DNA of 64,000 nt, taken from an uncultured Oxalicibacterium sp. (GTDB taxonomy: Bacteria; Pseudomonadota; Gammaproteobacteria; Burkholderiales; Burkholderiaceae_D). Shown here in pieces: positions 25,183 through 34,745 of this stretch. The stretch spans positions 1 to 64,000 of the forward strand of contig NZ_CAJYMD010000041.1 in the NCBI RefSeq assembly GCF_913776015.1. The letters run 5' to 3'. Under the pieces are notes generated by a model. That model saw nothing but the letters and a program-made list of their open reading frames with translations, searched no databases and was not told where the DNA came from. Every line of letters starts with the position of its first letter. Within the stretch, counting starts at the first letter, position 1. Made by a program: the position numbers and the translations under genes.

Positions 25183-25947
25183 CTACTTGACGTGCTTCCA
25201 GTAGGAAGCATTCAAACGCCAGGTGATCACGATGAAGACACCGAGGAACAACAAGACCCACACGCCCAGACGCTTGCGCGTGTGCTGGGCAGGCTCAGCC
25301 ATCCATGACATGAATGAGACGAGATCGGCTACAGCCCTGTCGTATTCCGCTGCAGACATCTTGCCAGGCGTGAGCTGCTCGAAGCCAACGAACTTGTGCA
25401 CAGTCTTGGAGGGATCGTGCGGATCTTTTTCGTCAACGAACTTGGCAGCCCGGATACCTTGCAACTCCCACAACGCGTGCGGCATACCTACGTTGGGAAA
25501 GGCCATATTATTCCAGCCTGTTGTCCGAGTGTCATCTTTGTAATAAGTCCGGAGGTAAGTATACAACCAATCGGGCCCAGAACCCGCACTTGAGGCCTTG
25601 GCGCGTGCAATTACCGACAAATCGGGGGGCGTAGCACCAAACCAGGCCTTCGCATCCTTGGGCGACATGGCAATGGTCATCATGTCGCCGATCTTGTCGG
25701 AAGTGAACAACAGGTTGTTTTTCACCTGTTCCGGGGTCAGCCCCAATTCCTGCAATTTGTTATAGCGCATGGCCGACGCTGCATGGCAATTCAGGCAATA
25801 GTTGACGAATAGCTTGGCGCCATTCTGCAATGCGCCCAAATCTCGTGTGTGATCCGGGGCACGATCAAGCGGGAAATCGCTTTCCGCCGCCAGGGCCAAC
25901 CCGGGTAAAAGTATCAGTGCCGCAGCGATTTTTTTCAGCAATCTCAT
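25183..25947 (-). CDS. petC: Cytochrome c1 of the bc1 complex
   Basis: The 254-residue protein (ATG 25947) has a signal peptide ending around LALAAESD, the haem c motif CLNCH, a later NVGMPHALWELQ that includes a candidate axial Met, and a C-terminal anchor helix (VWVLLFLGVFIVITW). It takes electrons from the Rieske protein and passes them to soluble or membrane cytochromes, facing the periplasm. It follows petB after 22 bases. An earlier in-frame start 15 codons upstream lacks a signal-like sequence. Confidence 0.96.
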   Translation of the reverse strand: MRLLKKIAAALILLPGLALAAESDFPLDRAPDHTRDLGALQNGAKLFVNYCLNCHAASAMRYNKLQELGLTPEQVKNNLLFTSDKIGDMMTIAMSPKDAKAWFGATPPDLSVIARAKASSAGSGPDWLYTYLRTYYKDDTRTTGWNNMAFPNVGMPHALWELQGIRAAKFVDEKDPHDPSKTVHKFVGFEQLTPGKMSAAEYDRAVADLVSFMSWMAEPAQHTRKRLGVWVLLFLGVFIVITWRLNASYWKHVK

Positions 25948-25969
25948 GATTCCTGTTCCTTTCCGGCGC

Positions 25970-27373
25970 TCAATGCGGATGGAAAACGACACGGTCGGGC
26001 ACCTGCTTGAAGGTTCCCATCTTGCTCCACCACGGCATCAGCAAGAAGAAGCCGAAGTAGATGAACGTGCAAACCTGGGAAACCAGCGTCCCTATCGTGG
26101 TCGGCGCCTGCACGCCGAGATACCCGAGAATCAGGAAAGCGATACCGAACACGATGTAGATGTACTTGTGCCAGCCCGGACGGTAGCGAATGGATTTGAC
26201 AGGCGAGTGGTCGAGCCACGGCAGACCGAACAAAATCATCACCGATACGCCCATGAACACCACGCCCCAGAATTTCGGATCGAAGATGAACATGGCGGCG
26301 ATTACGATCAAACCGATCACCGCGGCAGCGATCTTGAACTTGCGTGCCATCGTCGTCTTGACGATGATCAGCGCAACATAAGCCGCGACACCAATCGCCA
26401 GCCAAATCATGAACTCCGACGTCGTCGCCCGCAGGATCGAATAGAACGGCGTGAAGTACCAGACCGGTGCGATGTGAGGCGGCGTCTTCAGCGGATCTGC
26501 TGGAATGAAGTTGTTGTATTCAAGGAAGTAGCCGCCCATTTCCGGCGCGAAGAACACCACTGCCGAAAAGACCGCAAGGAAGATCGTGACGACGAACAGA
26601 TCGTGCACCGAATAGTAGGGATGGAAGGGAATGCCATCCAGCGGCACGCCTTTTTCATCGACCTTTTCCTTGATCTCCACCCCATCCGGATTACTCGAAC
26701 CGACCTCATGCAGTGCCACGATGTGCGCGACCACCAGCCCGATCAACACCAGCGGAATCGCGATTACGTGAAAGGCAAAGAAACGATTCAGCGTTGCATC
26801 CGACACCACGTAATCACCGCGAATCCACAGCGACAGATCAGGACCGATAAACGGGATCGCGCCGAACAGATTGACGATCACCTGTGCGCCCCAGTACGAC
26901 ATCTGTCCCCACGGCAGCAGATAACCAAAAAAGGCCTCCGCCATCAGACACAGGAAGATGCCAACACCGAACAACCATACCAGCTCGCGCGGTTTGCGAT
27001 ACGAGCCATACAGCAAGCCGCGCAGCATGTGCAGATAGACGACGACAAAGAACGCCGATGCTCCCGTCGAATGCATGTACCGCACCAGCCAGCCCCACGG
27101 CACATCGCGCATGATGTATTCGACCGAAGCAAAGGCGAGATTGGCATCCGGCTTGTAGTGCATGACTAGGAAAATGCCGGTGACGATCTGAATCACCAGC
27201 ACCAGCAGCGCCAGCGAACCGAATACATAGAGGAAGTTGAAATTCTTCGGCGCATAGTATTCGGAAAGATGCGCCTTCCATGTCGAGGTCAGCGGAAAGC
27301 GCGCATCGATCCAGCCAAGCGCCTTGTCGGCAACGGTGGCATCGGCAGGTAATTGTTTTTCGTGGAATGCCAT
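25970..27373 (-). CDS. petB: Cytochrome b of the bc1 complex
   Basis: The protein (467 residues from ATG 27373) is a full-length cytochrome b with eight or nine membrane helices and two haem b sites. Visible signatures are YMHSTGASAFFVVVYLHMLR, LPWGQMSYWGAQVIVN, FHVIAIPLVLIGLVVAHIVA, and the Qo-site PEW-like region read as PADPLKTPPHIAPVWYF. It is the quinol-oxidising core of complex III in the inner membrane. Its start lies two bases past the petA stop, and petC follows, the standard petABC order. Confidence 0.97.
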   Translation of the reverse strand: MAFHEKQLPADATVADKALGWIDARFPLTSTWKAHLSEYYAPKNFNFLYVFGSLALLVLVIQIVTGIFLVMHYKPDANLAFASVEYIMRDVPWGWLVRYMHSTGASAFFVVVYLHMLRGLLYGSYRKPRELVWLFGVGIFLCLMAEAFFGYLLPWGQMSYWGAQVIVNLFGAIPFIGPDLSLWIRGDYVVSDATLNRFFAFHVIAIPLVLIGLVVAHIVALHEVGSSNPDGVEIKEKVDEKGVPLDGIPFHPYYSVHDLFVVTIFLAVFSAVVFFAPEMGGYFLEYNNFIPADPLKTPPHIAPVWYFTPFYSILRATTSEFMIWLAIGVAAYVALIIVKTTMARKFKIAAAVIGLIVIAAMFIFDPKFWGVVFMGVSVMILFGLPWLDHSPVKSIRYRPGWHKYIYIVFGIAFLILGYLGVQAPTTIGTLVSQVCTFIYFGFFLLMPWWSKMGTFKQVPDRVVFHPH

Positions 27374-27375
27374 GA

Positions 27376-27984
27376 TCACGCCTCCCCTTTCTCATCCTTG
27401 CCGATCACCAGCTTGGTTTCGCTGAGATACATGTGGCGCGGCACTTCCAGATTATCGGGCGCAGGCTTGTTCTTGTAGACACGACCGGCCAGATCGAAGG
27501 TGGAACCATGGCACGGGCACAAAAACCCGCCATGCCAGTCATCCGGCAAAGAAGGCTGCGGCCCCGTGGCAAAACGTGTAACAGGCGAACAGCCGAGATG
27601 CGTGCAAATGCCAACGGCGACCAGCAAGTCGGGCTTGATGGAGCGATATTCGTTGCGCGCGTATTCGGGCGTCAACTCATCAGGATTACGTTCAGACTTG
27701 GGGTCGGCGACCTGGTTATCGGTCTGCTTGAGCGAATTGACCATCTCTTCGGATCGCTTGAGGATCCAGACCGGCTTGCCGCGCCATTCGACGGTACGCA
27801 TCTCGCCAGGGGCAAGACCGGTCAGGTCAACCTCCACCGGAGCGCCGGCAGCCTTGGCGCGTTCCGAGGGCTGGAAAGTAGAGACAAACATGCCCGTCGT
27901 AGCCAGTCCAGCCACGCCTCCCGCTGCACATGTTGCAACCAGCAAGCCGCGTCGACCGGGGTCAACCTGCTTTTCGTTACTCAT
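27376..27984 (-). CDS. petA: Rieske iron-sulfur subunit of the bc1 complex
   Basis: The 202-residue protein starts with a twin-arginine signal anchor (PGRRGLLVATCAAGG) and ends in a Rieske domain with the [2Fe-2S] ligands in CTHLGC and CPCHGS. It transfers electrons from ubiquinol to cytochrome c1 at the periplasmic face. Export needs the Tat system, encoded at 32.3-33.9 kb. It is the first gene of the pet operon; the 284 bases before it, shared with divergent mscL, should hold its promoter. Confidence 0.97.
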   Translation of the reverse strand: MSNEKQVDPGRRGLLVATCAAGGVAGLATTGMFVSTFQPSERAKAAGAPVEVDLTGLAPGEMRTVEWRGKPVWILKRSEEMVNSLKQTDNQVADPKSERNPDELTPEYARNEYRSIKPDLLVAVGICTHLGCSPVTRFATGPQPSLPDDWHGGFLCPCHGSTFDLAGRVYKNKPAPDNLEVPRHMYLSETKLVIGKDEKGEA

Positions 27985-28187
27985 ATCAACTCCAATTCAG
28001 TAGTCAAGATGCGATCGTACGAAGCTTTCAGTGAACCCTGATGCTGCTGCAAAACCAAGCAAATGCCGTATTAAATGTGAATCCGTGATGTCTTGTCAAT
28101 TTGACGCTGCGATGGCGGTGACTTCTTTAATTCTTTTCGCAACCGATTGGCAAAATAACACTCTCACTGTTTTTTGGGAATTACGAA

Positions 28188-28216
28188 TTGACGATGCACT
28201 GCCCTCTCCTTACGAT
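28188..28216 (+). promoter_or_regulatory. Candidate sigma-70 promoter for mscL
   Basis: TTGACG (28188-28193) and TACGAT (28211-28216) are separated by 17 bases and lie about 50 bases before the mscL ATG. AGGAAAGGAA just before the ATG supplies the ribosome-binding site. Pattern match only. Confidence 0.55.
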
Positions 28217-28268
28217 AGGCAGCAATGTACTTTTATAAACAACTTGGAAAAACAGGAAAGGAATTGCC

Positions 28269-28709
28269 ATGGGCATGATGCAGGAATTTAAGGCGTTTGC
28301 CGTCAAGGGCAACGTAGTCGATCTGGCAGTGGCTGTCATCATCGGTGGTGCCTTCGGCAAGATTGTCGATTCGATGGTCAAGGACGTCATCATGCCGATC
28401 GTTGGCAAGATTTTTGGCGGCCTCGACTTCAGTAGCTATTACATTCCACTTAACGGTCAACCCTATGGCTTGCCTTTGGCTGAAGCCCAGGCGGCCGGCG
28501 CTGTTTTCGCTTACGGCAACTTCCTGACGATTTTTCTCAACTTCCTGATTCTGGCCTTCATCATCTTCCAGATGGTTCGCCTGCTGAACAAGGCCAAGCG
28601 TGCAGAACCTCCTGCTCCGGAGGCGCCAGCTGTGACGCCGGAAGATATCGTACTGCTACGCGAAATCCGCGACTCGCTGAAAAAACAGGAACAAAAAACG
28701 GAACAGTAA
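28269..28709 (+). CDS. mscL: Large-conductance mechanosensitive channel
   Basis: This 146-residue protein has the MscL layout: an amphipathic N-terminus ([20 protein letters not shown]), TM1 with [20 protein letters not shown], a periplasmic loop, TM2 ([19 protein letters not shown]), and a C-terminal charged helix. The homopentamer opens under membrane tension to release solutes during osmotic downshift. It stands alone between divergent petA and a convergent regulator gene, with its own terminator. Confidence 0.97.
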   Translation: MGMMQEFKAFAVKGNVVDLAVAVIIGGAFGKIVDSMVKDVIMPIVGKIFGGLDFSSYYIPLNGQPYGLPLAEAQAAGAVFAYGNFLTIFLNFLILAFIIFQMVRLLNKAKRAEPPAPEAPAVTPEDIVLLREIRDSLKKQEQKTEQ

Positions 28710-28713
28710 ATAC

Positions 28714-28739
28714 AAAGGGCAACCAATAGGTTGCCCTTT
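28714..28739. terminator. Bidirectional terminator after mscL
   Basis: AAAGGGCAACC (28714-28724) pairs perfectly with GGTTGCCCTTT (28729-28739) across an AATA loop, followed by T residues. It lies between convergent genes and can stop both. Confidence 0.9.
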
Positions 28740-28746
28740 TTAATTT

Positions 28747-29451
28747 CTATCGTGACTTCAGGCGATCCATTTGCAACAAACCGCGACGATTGGCCTCATA
28801 GACGGCTTCACCACGCGAATGGACAGACAGCTTGTCGTAGATATTTTTGATGTGCGTCTGCACCGTCCCTACAGAAAGCGACAACTGCCGCGCCACTTCG
28901 CTATAGCTATCCCCTCGTGCGATCAATTCGAGAATCGTGCTTTCGCGCTTGGTAAGAGAGACCTCTGGTTCGCTTTCACCTTCGATCGTCGCATCACCTT
29001 CCGGACGACTGCCGCGCATCTTGGCGAGCAACTTGCGCGCAATCGTCGGACTGATCGGCGAACCACCTTTTAAGAGTTCGCGAATCGATTGCACGATATC
29101 GAGACGTCCGGCGTCTTTGAGAATGTAACCTGATGCACCGGCCTCAATGCTGGCAATCACATTATCTTCGTCACTCGAGGTCGTGATGACCATGATATGA
29201 GCCGAGGGATTGCGATCCGTGCAAAAACGAATGACATCGATGCCAGAACCATCGGGCAAACCAAGATCAACAACGAGAATATCGACTGTCTGCTGTTCAA
29301 GCCAGCTCAATGCTGCCTGACGCGAATCCAGTGATGCTTGCAAACGCAGCGACTTTTCGTTTTCAATGGCCAGAGAGAGAACGCGTCGTGTGACGGCATC
29401 ATCTTCGACCAACAAAACCTTTACAGGTTTTTCCGTTACCTCGTGCAGCAT
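28747..29451 (-). CDS. NarL/FixJ-type response regulator
   Basis: The 234-residue protein has an N-terminal receiver (EDD at 16-18, phospho-acceptor Asp62 in VDLGLPDGSG, Lys in ILKDAG) and a C-terminal LuxR-type helix-turn-helix at about 165-225 (LTKRESTILELIARGDSYSE, then VGTVQTHIKNIYDKLSVHSR). It should bind DNA when phosphorylated by a histidine kinase, which is not encoded nearby. The regulated genes cannot be told from this sequence. It is preceded by about 130 bases containing its promoter region. Confidence 0.93.
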   Translation of the reverse strand: MLHEVTEKPVKVLLVEDDAVTRRVLSLAIENEKSLRLQASLDSRQAALSWLEQQTVDILVVDLGLPDGSGIDVIRFCTDRNPSAHIMVITTSSDEDNVIASIEAGASGYILKDAGRLDIVQSIRELLKGGSPISPTIARKLLAKMRGSRPEGDATIEGESEPEVSLTKRESTILELIARGDSYSEVARQLSLSVGTVQTHIKNIYDKLSVHSRGEAVYEANRRGLLQMDRLKSR

Positions 29452-29583
29452 TCGTCCCCCAGTATGTTTTTCTTGCTGCGGAGTACAGCCGAATCCATCC
29501 TTACTACGGCGTAAGTTATACCATAGCCGGCAAAGCTGTAACAGCTTTGTAACATCGCCCGATTCGGATTGGTTAATTCGCGT

Positions 29584-30351
29584 TCAAACAGGGTTATCGA
29601 TATCCACAAAATGATGCTCCAGTCCGAACAGGCTGGCCACATGCTCGCCGAGCGCCTTGATGCCGTAACGCTCGGTGGCATGATGACCACAAGCCAGATA
29701 GGCCACCCCGCTTTCGCGAGCCAGATGGACGGTTGGCTCTGACACCTCGCCGCTCAGATAAATCGATGCGCCAGCAGTGATGGCATCGCCAAGAAAACCT
29801 TGTGCCGCACCCGTGCACCAGCCCACCTTTTCAATCGATTGCTCGGGATCGCCAATGAGTAGAGGCTTGCGTCCCAGCTTGCTTTCCACATGCTGCGCCA
29901 GCGCACCAACCGTCGTAATCGTCTCGTCTTCGACCGCTCCCAACCAGCCAAGGTCGTCGTCACCAAAACGACCTTCTGCCGCAAAGCCGAACAGCTTGGC
30001 CAATTGCGCATTGTTGCCAAGCTCGGGATGCGAATCGAGCGGCAAGTGATAAGCAAAGAGATTGATGTCGTGACTCAACAAGGCTTTCAAGCGCGCATGT
30101 TTTTGTCCGACCACGCGCGCGTCTTCGCCGCGCCAGAAATAGCCATGATGAACCAGAATCGCATCGGCCCCATGCGCAATGGCAGCATCGATCAAGGCCA
30201 TGCTCGCTGTGACGCCACTGACCAGCTTGCCAATCTCGCGACGCCCCTCAACTTGGAGCCCGTTTGGGCAAAAATCCCGAAAACGAGTAATATCAAGCGT
30301 ACTTGCCAAATAGGCAGCAAGTGCTGCCCGGTCTATCGTTTTCTGACTCAT
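29584..30351 (-). CDS. NIF3-family dinuclear metal-centre protein (YbgI-like)
   Basis: The 255-residue product matches the NIF3/YbgI family in length and motifs: [20 protein letters not shown] near the start, the metal-binding [23 protein letters not shown], and the C-terminal [16 protein letters not shown] and [13 protein letters not shown]. These proteins form hexameric rings with paired metal ions; some family members act on GTP or cofactors, and the cellular role is not settled. The start codon is only 14 bases from that of the divergent protease gene, so its promoter must overlap that gene. Confidence 0.92.
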   Translation of the reverse strand: MSQKTIDRAALAAYLASTLDITRFRDFCPNGLQVEGRREIGKLVSGVTASMALIDAAIAHGADAILVHHGYFWRGEDARVVGQKHARLKALLSHDINLFAYHLPLDSHPELGNNAQLAKLFGFAAEGRFGDDDLGWLGAVEDETITTVGALAQHVESKLGRKPLLIGDPEQSIEKVGWCTGAAQGFLGDAITAGASIYLSGEVSEPTVHLARESGVAYLACGHHATERYGIKALGEHVASLFGLEHHFVDIDNPV

Positions 30352-30365
30352 TGTTTCTACCCTTT

Positions 30366-31544
30366 ATGCAACGTCTCTGGCTGTTATTTGCACAAACCGT
30401 CACGGTCGGTTTGGCCATCCTTTTTATTGTAACGACCCTCAAGCCGGAATGGACAGGCACACTGTCCGGTGCGGCACACAAGGTGCGTAGCGGCAGTTCC
30501 GTGCCGATGCTCGAAGCACCGGCGGGCGCAACGCCTGCGCAAGGCTCTTACCGCGAAGCGGCAAAGCTCGCCATGCCTTCGGTTGTCAACATTTTCACCA
30601 GCAAGAATGCCGCGCCGAGCCAGCATCCCTTCATGGATGACCCGTTCTTCCGCAAGTTCTTTGGCGATCGCCTGGATGAAGAGCAGGACAAGCAAGTCAG
30701 TCTCGGCTCCGGCGTGATCGTGAGTTCGGAAGGCTATGTGCTGACCAACAACCACGTCGTCGAATCGGCCGACGAAATCGAAGTTGCGCTGGCCGATGGC
30801 CGCAAGGCACAAGGCAAGGTGGTCGGCTCCGACCCGGAAACCGATCTGGCCGTAGTCAAGATCGATCTGAAGGATTTGCCGGCGATTACGCTCGGCCATG
30901 TCGAAGAAGCGCGCGTCGGCGATGTGGTACTCGCGATCGGCAATCCGTTTGGCGTCGGCCAGACAGTGACGATGGGCATCATCTCGGCGCTGGGCCGCAA
31001 CCACCTCGGCATTCTCGATGCCTTCGAAAATTTCATCCAGACCGATGCGGCCATCAATCCCGGCAACTCGGGCGGCGCGCTGATCGATGTCCATGGCAAT
31101 CTGCTGGGCATCAATACGGCGATCTATTCGCGTAGCGGCGGTTCGCTCGGTATCGGCTTTGCCATCCCCGTCACCACCGTCAAATCCGTGATGGATGCGA
31201 TCATCAAGGATGGTCAGGTAGTACGCGGCTACATCGGCGTAGAACCGCAGGACATCACGCCCGAACTGGCCGAGAGCTTCGGCCTGAAGAAAACCAATGG
31301 TGCCATCATTGCGGGCGTACTCAAGGGCGGTCCGGCAGACAAGGCAGGCATCCGTCCGGGCGACATCCTGATTTCGATCGACGGCACCATGATTGCCGAC
31401 ATGGCCGACATGCTCACGCATATTGCACAACTGAAACCCGGCACCAAGACCAAGGCCGTCATCCTGCGTCGCAACCAGGAAACCTCTGTCGATATCGTGA
31501 TCGGCCAGCGCCCCCGTGCGCAGTCGCGCAATCTCGGCGAATAA
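30366..31544 (+). CDS. Membrane-anchored HtrA/DegS-type serine protease
   Basis: From ATG 30366 the protein has 392 residues: an N-terminal hydrophobic anchor (about residues 6-26), a trypsin-like domain with the triad His130 (TNNHVV), Asp160 (ETDLAVVKI) and Ser235 (NPGNSGGAL), and one PDZ domain (about 270-375, VRGYIGVEPQDITPELAESF). One PDZ plus an uncleaved anchor is the DegS layout, in contrast to the two PDZ domains of DegP/DegQ. It works in the periplasm in protein quality control and possibly envelope stress signalling; the latter is inference. I chose this ATG because the anchor follows it directly; an earlier start would overlap the NIF3 gene. Confidence 0.93.
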   Translation: MQRLWLLFAQTVTVGLAILFIVTTLKPEWTGTLSGAAHKVRSGSSVPMLEAPAGATPAQGSYREAAKLAMPSVVNIFTSKNAAPSQHPFMDDPFFRKFFGDRLDEEQDKQVSLGSGVIVSSEGYVLTNNHVVESADEIEVALADGRKAQGKVVGSDPETDLAVVKIDLKDLPAITLGHVEEARVGDVVLAIGNPFGVGQTVTMGIISALGRNHLGILDAFENFIQTDAAINPGNSGGALIDVHGNLLGINTAIYSRSGGSLGIGFAIPVTTVKSVMDAIIKDGQVVRGYIGVEPQDITPELAESFGLKKTNGAIIAGVLKGGPADKAGIRPGDILISIDGTMIADMADMLTHIAQLKPGTKTKAVILRRNQETSVDIVIGQRPRAQSRNLGE

Positions 31545-31566
31545 GACGAGGAAACCGACAAACACC

Positions 31567-32232
31567 ATGCACGTTCGCGACCTGACCGGCTTCCTGTCCG
31601 AACTTTCGGAAAACAACAACCGCGCGTGGTTCGTGATGAACAAGCCGCGCTACGACATTCTGCGCGCGGAATTTCTGCAACTGGTGATCCGGCTGATTGC
31701 AAATATCAGCCGCTTCGATCCGGCCATTGCCGACATCAACCCGAAGAAAGCCCTGTTTCGGATCAATCGCGATCTGCGTTTTGCCAAAGACAAGGCGCCT
31801 TACAAGACCACTTTCTCAGCGGCACTGAACGCCAGCGGCCTCAAGAAACCCAGTCAGGGTGGCGGGCCCTCGTACTACTTCCATATCGATGCACAAGGCA
31901 AGCTGCTGATCGCTGCGGGTGAATGGATGCCGCCTGCCGATCGCTTGCGCGCGATTCGTCAGCATGTCGTGGATGATCCAAACGGCTTTACCAAGGTACT
32001 CAAAAATAAGAAGTTGGCGCAAACCTTCGGTGATTTGCAGGCGGAAGGCAAACTGATACGTCCACCGAAGGGATTCGATGCAGATGGCCCGTATGCGGAC
32101 TATCTAAAGCTGAAAAGCTTCATCGTGTGGATTGAAATCGACGTGATCAAGGATGGTGAAGCGCTCGAACAAAAGCTGCTGACGACGTTCAAGGATGCGT
32201 GGCCGCTGATCGTATGGCTGCGCGAAGCCTAA
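31567..32232 (+). CDS. DUF2461 domain-containing protein
   Basis: From ATG 31567 the product has 221 residues and the family signature NRAWFVMNKPRYDILRAEFL near the start, RINRDLRFAKDKAPYKTTFS in the middle and GPSYYFHIDAQGKLLIAAGE after it. DUF2461 proteins are widespread and uncharacterised. It follows the protease gene by 22 bases and may be co-transcribed. Soluble and apparently intact. Confidence 0.88.
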   Translation: MHVRDLTGFLSELSENNNRAWFVMNKPRYDILRAEFLQLVIRLIANISRFDPAIADINPKKALFRINRDLRFAKDKAPYKTTFSAALNASGLKKPSQGGGPSYYFHIDAQGKLLIAAGEWMPPADRLRAIRQHVVDDPNGFTKVLKNKKLAQTFGDLQAEGKLIRPPKGFDADGPYADYLKLKSFIVWIEIDVIKDGEALEQKLLTTFKDAWPLIVWLREA

Positions 32233-32306
32233 CTGGCGCTGCACAAACCCTACGGCATCGATACAGCATCTCGCCAGAATGGCGCGATGATTCTCCTGGG
32301 GGGCTT

Positions 32307-33056
32307 TTAGAGCGACTCGGTTTCTTCCGCCGGCGCACGCGTCGCCTTCTCGAAGATCGGAGCCAGAATCAAGCCCACCTCATACAGTAAACACAAGGGC
32401 ACGGCCAAAAGCAACTGGCTCATCACATCCGGCGGCGTGACGATGGCGGCAATCACGAACGCGCCGACAATCACATATGGCCGCACCTGCCGAAGCTTCT
32501 GTACCGAGACCAGCCCCATGCGTACCAGCACGATCACGACTACCGGCACCTCGAAGGTCAGGCCAAAGGCGATGAACATCGTCATGACGAAACCGAAATA
32601 GCTGTCGATGTCCGGTGCCACCGAAATCGAATGCGGTGCGAAGTTGTTGATGAAGTGAAAGATGACGCCGAACACGAAGTAATAGCAGAAGGCAACGCCC
32701 GCCATGAACAGCAACGACGATGAAATCACCAGCGGTGCAATCAGCTTCTTTTCATGCGTGTACAAACCGGGCGCGACGAACGCCCACATCTGATATAAGA
32801 CCCAAGGCAGCGACAGAATGAAGGCCAGCAGCATCGTGACCTTGACCGGAATCAGGAATGGCGTGATGACGCCCGTCGCGATCATCTTGCTGCCCTGCGG
32901 CAGTGCCTGCATCATCGGCCACGCCAGGAAATCATAGATGGTGCCTGCCCACGGCATCAGACACAGAAACACCACGATCACGACGACGGCCGCCTTCATC
33001 AAGCGGCTGCGCAACTCGACGAGATGAGAAATGAATGATTCTTCGTTGCCGCTCAT
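32307..33056 (-). CDS. tatC: Tat translocase subunit TatC
   Basis: The 249-residue protein has six predicted membrane helices and the conserved start SFISHLVELRSRLMKAAVVV, plus KVTMLLAFILSLPWVLYQMW and FGLTFEVPVVVIVLVRMGLV. TatC with TatB forms the receptor that recognises twin-arginine signals on folded proteins such as the PetA protein of this window. It is the last gene of the tatABC set, which continues the histidine/hinT transcript on the same strand. Confidence 0.97.
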   Translation of the reverse strand: MSGNEESFISHLVELRSRLMKAAVVVIVVFLCLMPWAGTIYDFLAWPMMQALPQGSKMIATGVITPFLIPVKVTMLLAFILSLPWVLYQMWAFVAPGLYTHEKKLIAPLVISSSLLFMAGVAFCYYFVFGVIFHFINNFAPHSISVAPDIDSYFGFVMTMFIAFGLTFEVPVVVIVLVRMGLVSVQKLRQVRPYVIVGAFVIAAIVTPPDVMSQLLLAVPLCLLYEVGLILAPIFEKATRAPAEETESL

Positions 33057-33125
33057 GGATGATCTTCATTCACGCACTAGGCGCGCTAAAACGGGAAGAG
33101 ATGAACGGAGCGCAGGCATCCGCAA

Positions 33126-33632
33126 TCATTGAAAGAAAGAGCGTGCAGCACGATCGCCGCTCGCAGGACGGTACTTGGCAACTCGTGCGGCGCCCGAGAT
33201 CACATGCGAACGCCGTCCGGTCTGGCGCTTGTACCAGGAAGGCAGCGCCGAAGTGTGTGCCAATTTTTTCTTGCGGAAATTTTTCGATTTCTCGGTCACC
33301 TGATCGAAGGTCGGCGGCTCCATCAAGGGATTGCTGTCGGTCGACGGCGCATCGTTCCAGACCGAATGCACTTCCTGCTCGACCTGCGAAAAATTACGCG
33401 AGATGGTGTTTTCGACATCGCTGGCGGCCGACTGCACATCCTTGTGCATCTTGCGCAGTTCGTCGAGCTCCATCTCACGGCTGACTTCCGCCTTTACGTC
33501 ATTGATGTAGCGCTGCGCACGGCCCAGCATCGTACCGGCCATGCGTGCCACTTTCGGCAAGCGTTCCGGGCCGATGAAGACGAGCGCCGCTACACCAATG
33601 ATGGCCAGTTTGGAAAAGGCGATGTCGATCAT
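33126..33632 (-). CDS. tatB: Tat translocase subunit TatB
   Basis: The 168-residue product begins with the short membrane helix and Glu-containing motif of TatB (MIDIAFSKLAIIGVAALVFI, then GPERLPKVARMAG), followed by an amphipathic helix and a long charged tail. It pairs with TatC in the Tat receptor complex. It lies between tatA (55 bases) and tatC (69 bases). The C-terminal half is variable and low in conservation, as expected. Confidence 0.95.
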   Translation of the reverse strand: MIDIAFSKLAIIGVAALVFIGPERLPKVARMAGTMLGRAQRYINDVKAEVSREMELDELRKMHKDVQSAASDVENTISRNFSQVEQEVHSVWNDAPSTDSNPLMEPPTFDQVTEKSKNFRKKKLAHTSALPSWYKRQTGRRSHVISGAARVAKYRPASGDRAARSFFQ

Positions 33633-33687
33633 GTGCGTATCGTTTCAGGATGCGTCTGCCGTCCGCACGTTGCGGTCGGCATGCGCA

Positions 33688-33915
33688 TCACTGCTTGGAC
33701 TTTTCGCGGGCTTCGACGTCAACCGTGGTCTTGTCGGCGACCTGTGCGGCTTCCTTGCGGGCCGCGGCTTCTTCTTCCTCGCCCTTCATGCCGTCCTTGA
33801 AGCCCTTGACGGCCTTGCCGACATCCGAGCCCATGTTGGCCAGTTTCTTGGTGCCGAACACCAGTGCGACGATCAGCAAAACGATCAGCCAGTGCCAGAT
33901 GCTAAATGAACCCAT
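33688..33915 (-). CDS. tatA: Tat translocase subunit TatA
   Basis: From ATG 33915 the protein has 75 residues: a short N-terminal helix ([20 protein letters not shown]), the FGTKKL hinge, an amphipathic helix ([20 protein letters not shown]) and an acidic tail. It polymerises to form the Tat transport path. GGAGAATTCA before the ATG supplies the ribosome-binding site and rules out the long upstream extension, which overlaps hinT. Confidence 0.95.
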   Translation of the reverse strand: MGSFSIWHWLIVLLIVALVFGTKKLANMGSDVGKAVKGFKDGMKGEEEEAAARKEAAQVADKTTVDVEAREKSKQ

Positions 33916-33965
33916 TGAATTCTCCTTGAGAGCGCTGCCGTTTATGTGCGATGAGTGAAATGCGA

Positions 33966-34334
33966 TCAGGCCATCGAACGGCCCCAGGGCCGCGGACCAC
34001 CGAGTACATGCATATGCAGATGGTACACCTCTTGCCCGCCATCCGGACCGATGTTGAACAAGGTCTTGAAACCACCCTTGCCATCGCCTGCCGCGTTGTA
34101 ACCACAACCGAGTTGTTCGGCGAGCTTAGGCGCCAACAGGGACATCTTGCCGAGCAGAGCCGCATCTTCGTTCGTGCAATCGGCCAGCGTGGCGATGTGT
34201 TTTTTCGGCACGATCAGGAAATGCACGGGTGCCGCGGGATTGATATCGTGAAAAGCAAGTACGTCGTCATCTTCGTAGATAAGCTTCGACGGGATTTGTT
34301 TTGCAGCAATCTTGCAGAAAATGCAGTTGTCCAA
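33966..34334 (-). CDS. hinT: HIT-family nucleotide-binding protein
   Basis: The 122-residue protein has the histidine triad HLHMHVLGG near the C-terminus and the N-terminal [20 protein letters not shown]. Hint-type enzymes hydrolyse adenosine phosphoramidates in the cytoplasm. It lies between hisE and tatA, a conserved arrangement in Burkholderiales. No sign of damage. Confidence 0.95.
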   Translation of the reverse strand: MDNCIFCKIAAKQIPSKLIYEDDDVLAFHDINPAAPVHFLIVPKKHIATLADCTNEDAALLGKMSLLAPKLAEQLGCGYNAAGDGKGGFKTLFNIGPDGGQEVYHLHMHVLGGPRPWGRSMA

Positions 34335-34386
34335 ATTGCGCTCCTTTTATTTTGATGCGTTCTACGTCAGGCTTTATGCGACGCCC

Positions 34387-34725
34387 TTATTTCGGACGTG
34401 CGGCCTTTTCGTCGATGCCAGATACGCCTTCACGGCGCGCCAGCTCATCGATGACATCCTGCGGCGTCAGATCGAATTGCGCCAGCAAGACCATCGAATG
34501 AAACCAGAGATCCGCACATTCGTACAGCACCTTGGACTTGTCGCCGGAAATGCGTGCGTCCTTGGCGGCCATCACGGTTTCGGTGGCTTCTTCGCCGATC
34601 TTTTTCAGGATCGCATCATCGCCTTTGGAAAAGAGACGTGCAACGTAGGATTTCTCGGGATCGCCGCCGGCGGCCGGCTTGCGCGATTCGATGACGTCCG
34701 CCACACGGCGCAATATGTCACTCAT
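34387..34725 (-). CDS. hisE: Phosphoribosyl-ATP diphosphatase
   Basis: This 112-residue protein carries the HisE/MazG-like signature [20 protein letters not shown] and a second acidic helix ([20 protein letters not shown]). It removes pyrophosphate from phosphoribosyl-ATP in the second histidine step. It is separate from hisI, not fused as in enterobacteria, and starts 20 bases after the hisI stop. Confidence 0.96.
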   Translation of the reverse strand: MSDILRRVADVIESRKPAAGGDPEKSYVARLFSKGDDAILKKIGEEATETVMAAKDARISGDKSKVLYECADLWFHSMVLLAQFDLTPQDVIDELARREGVSGIDEKAARPK

Positions 34726-34745
34726 GACAGGCCTTATCTCTTCTG

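Noticed and set aside
25946-27169. A 407-codon plus-strand frame opposite petB
   Set aside because: Very charged, domain-free translation; the opposite strand encodes cytochrome b with all expected motifs.
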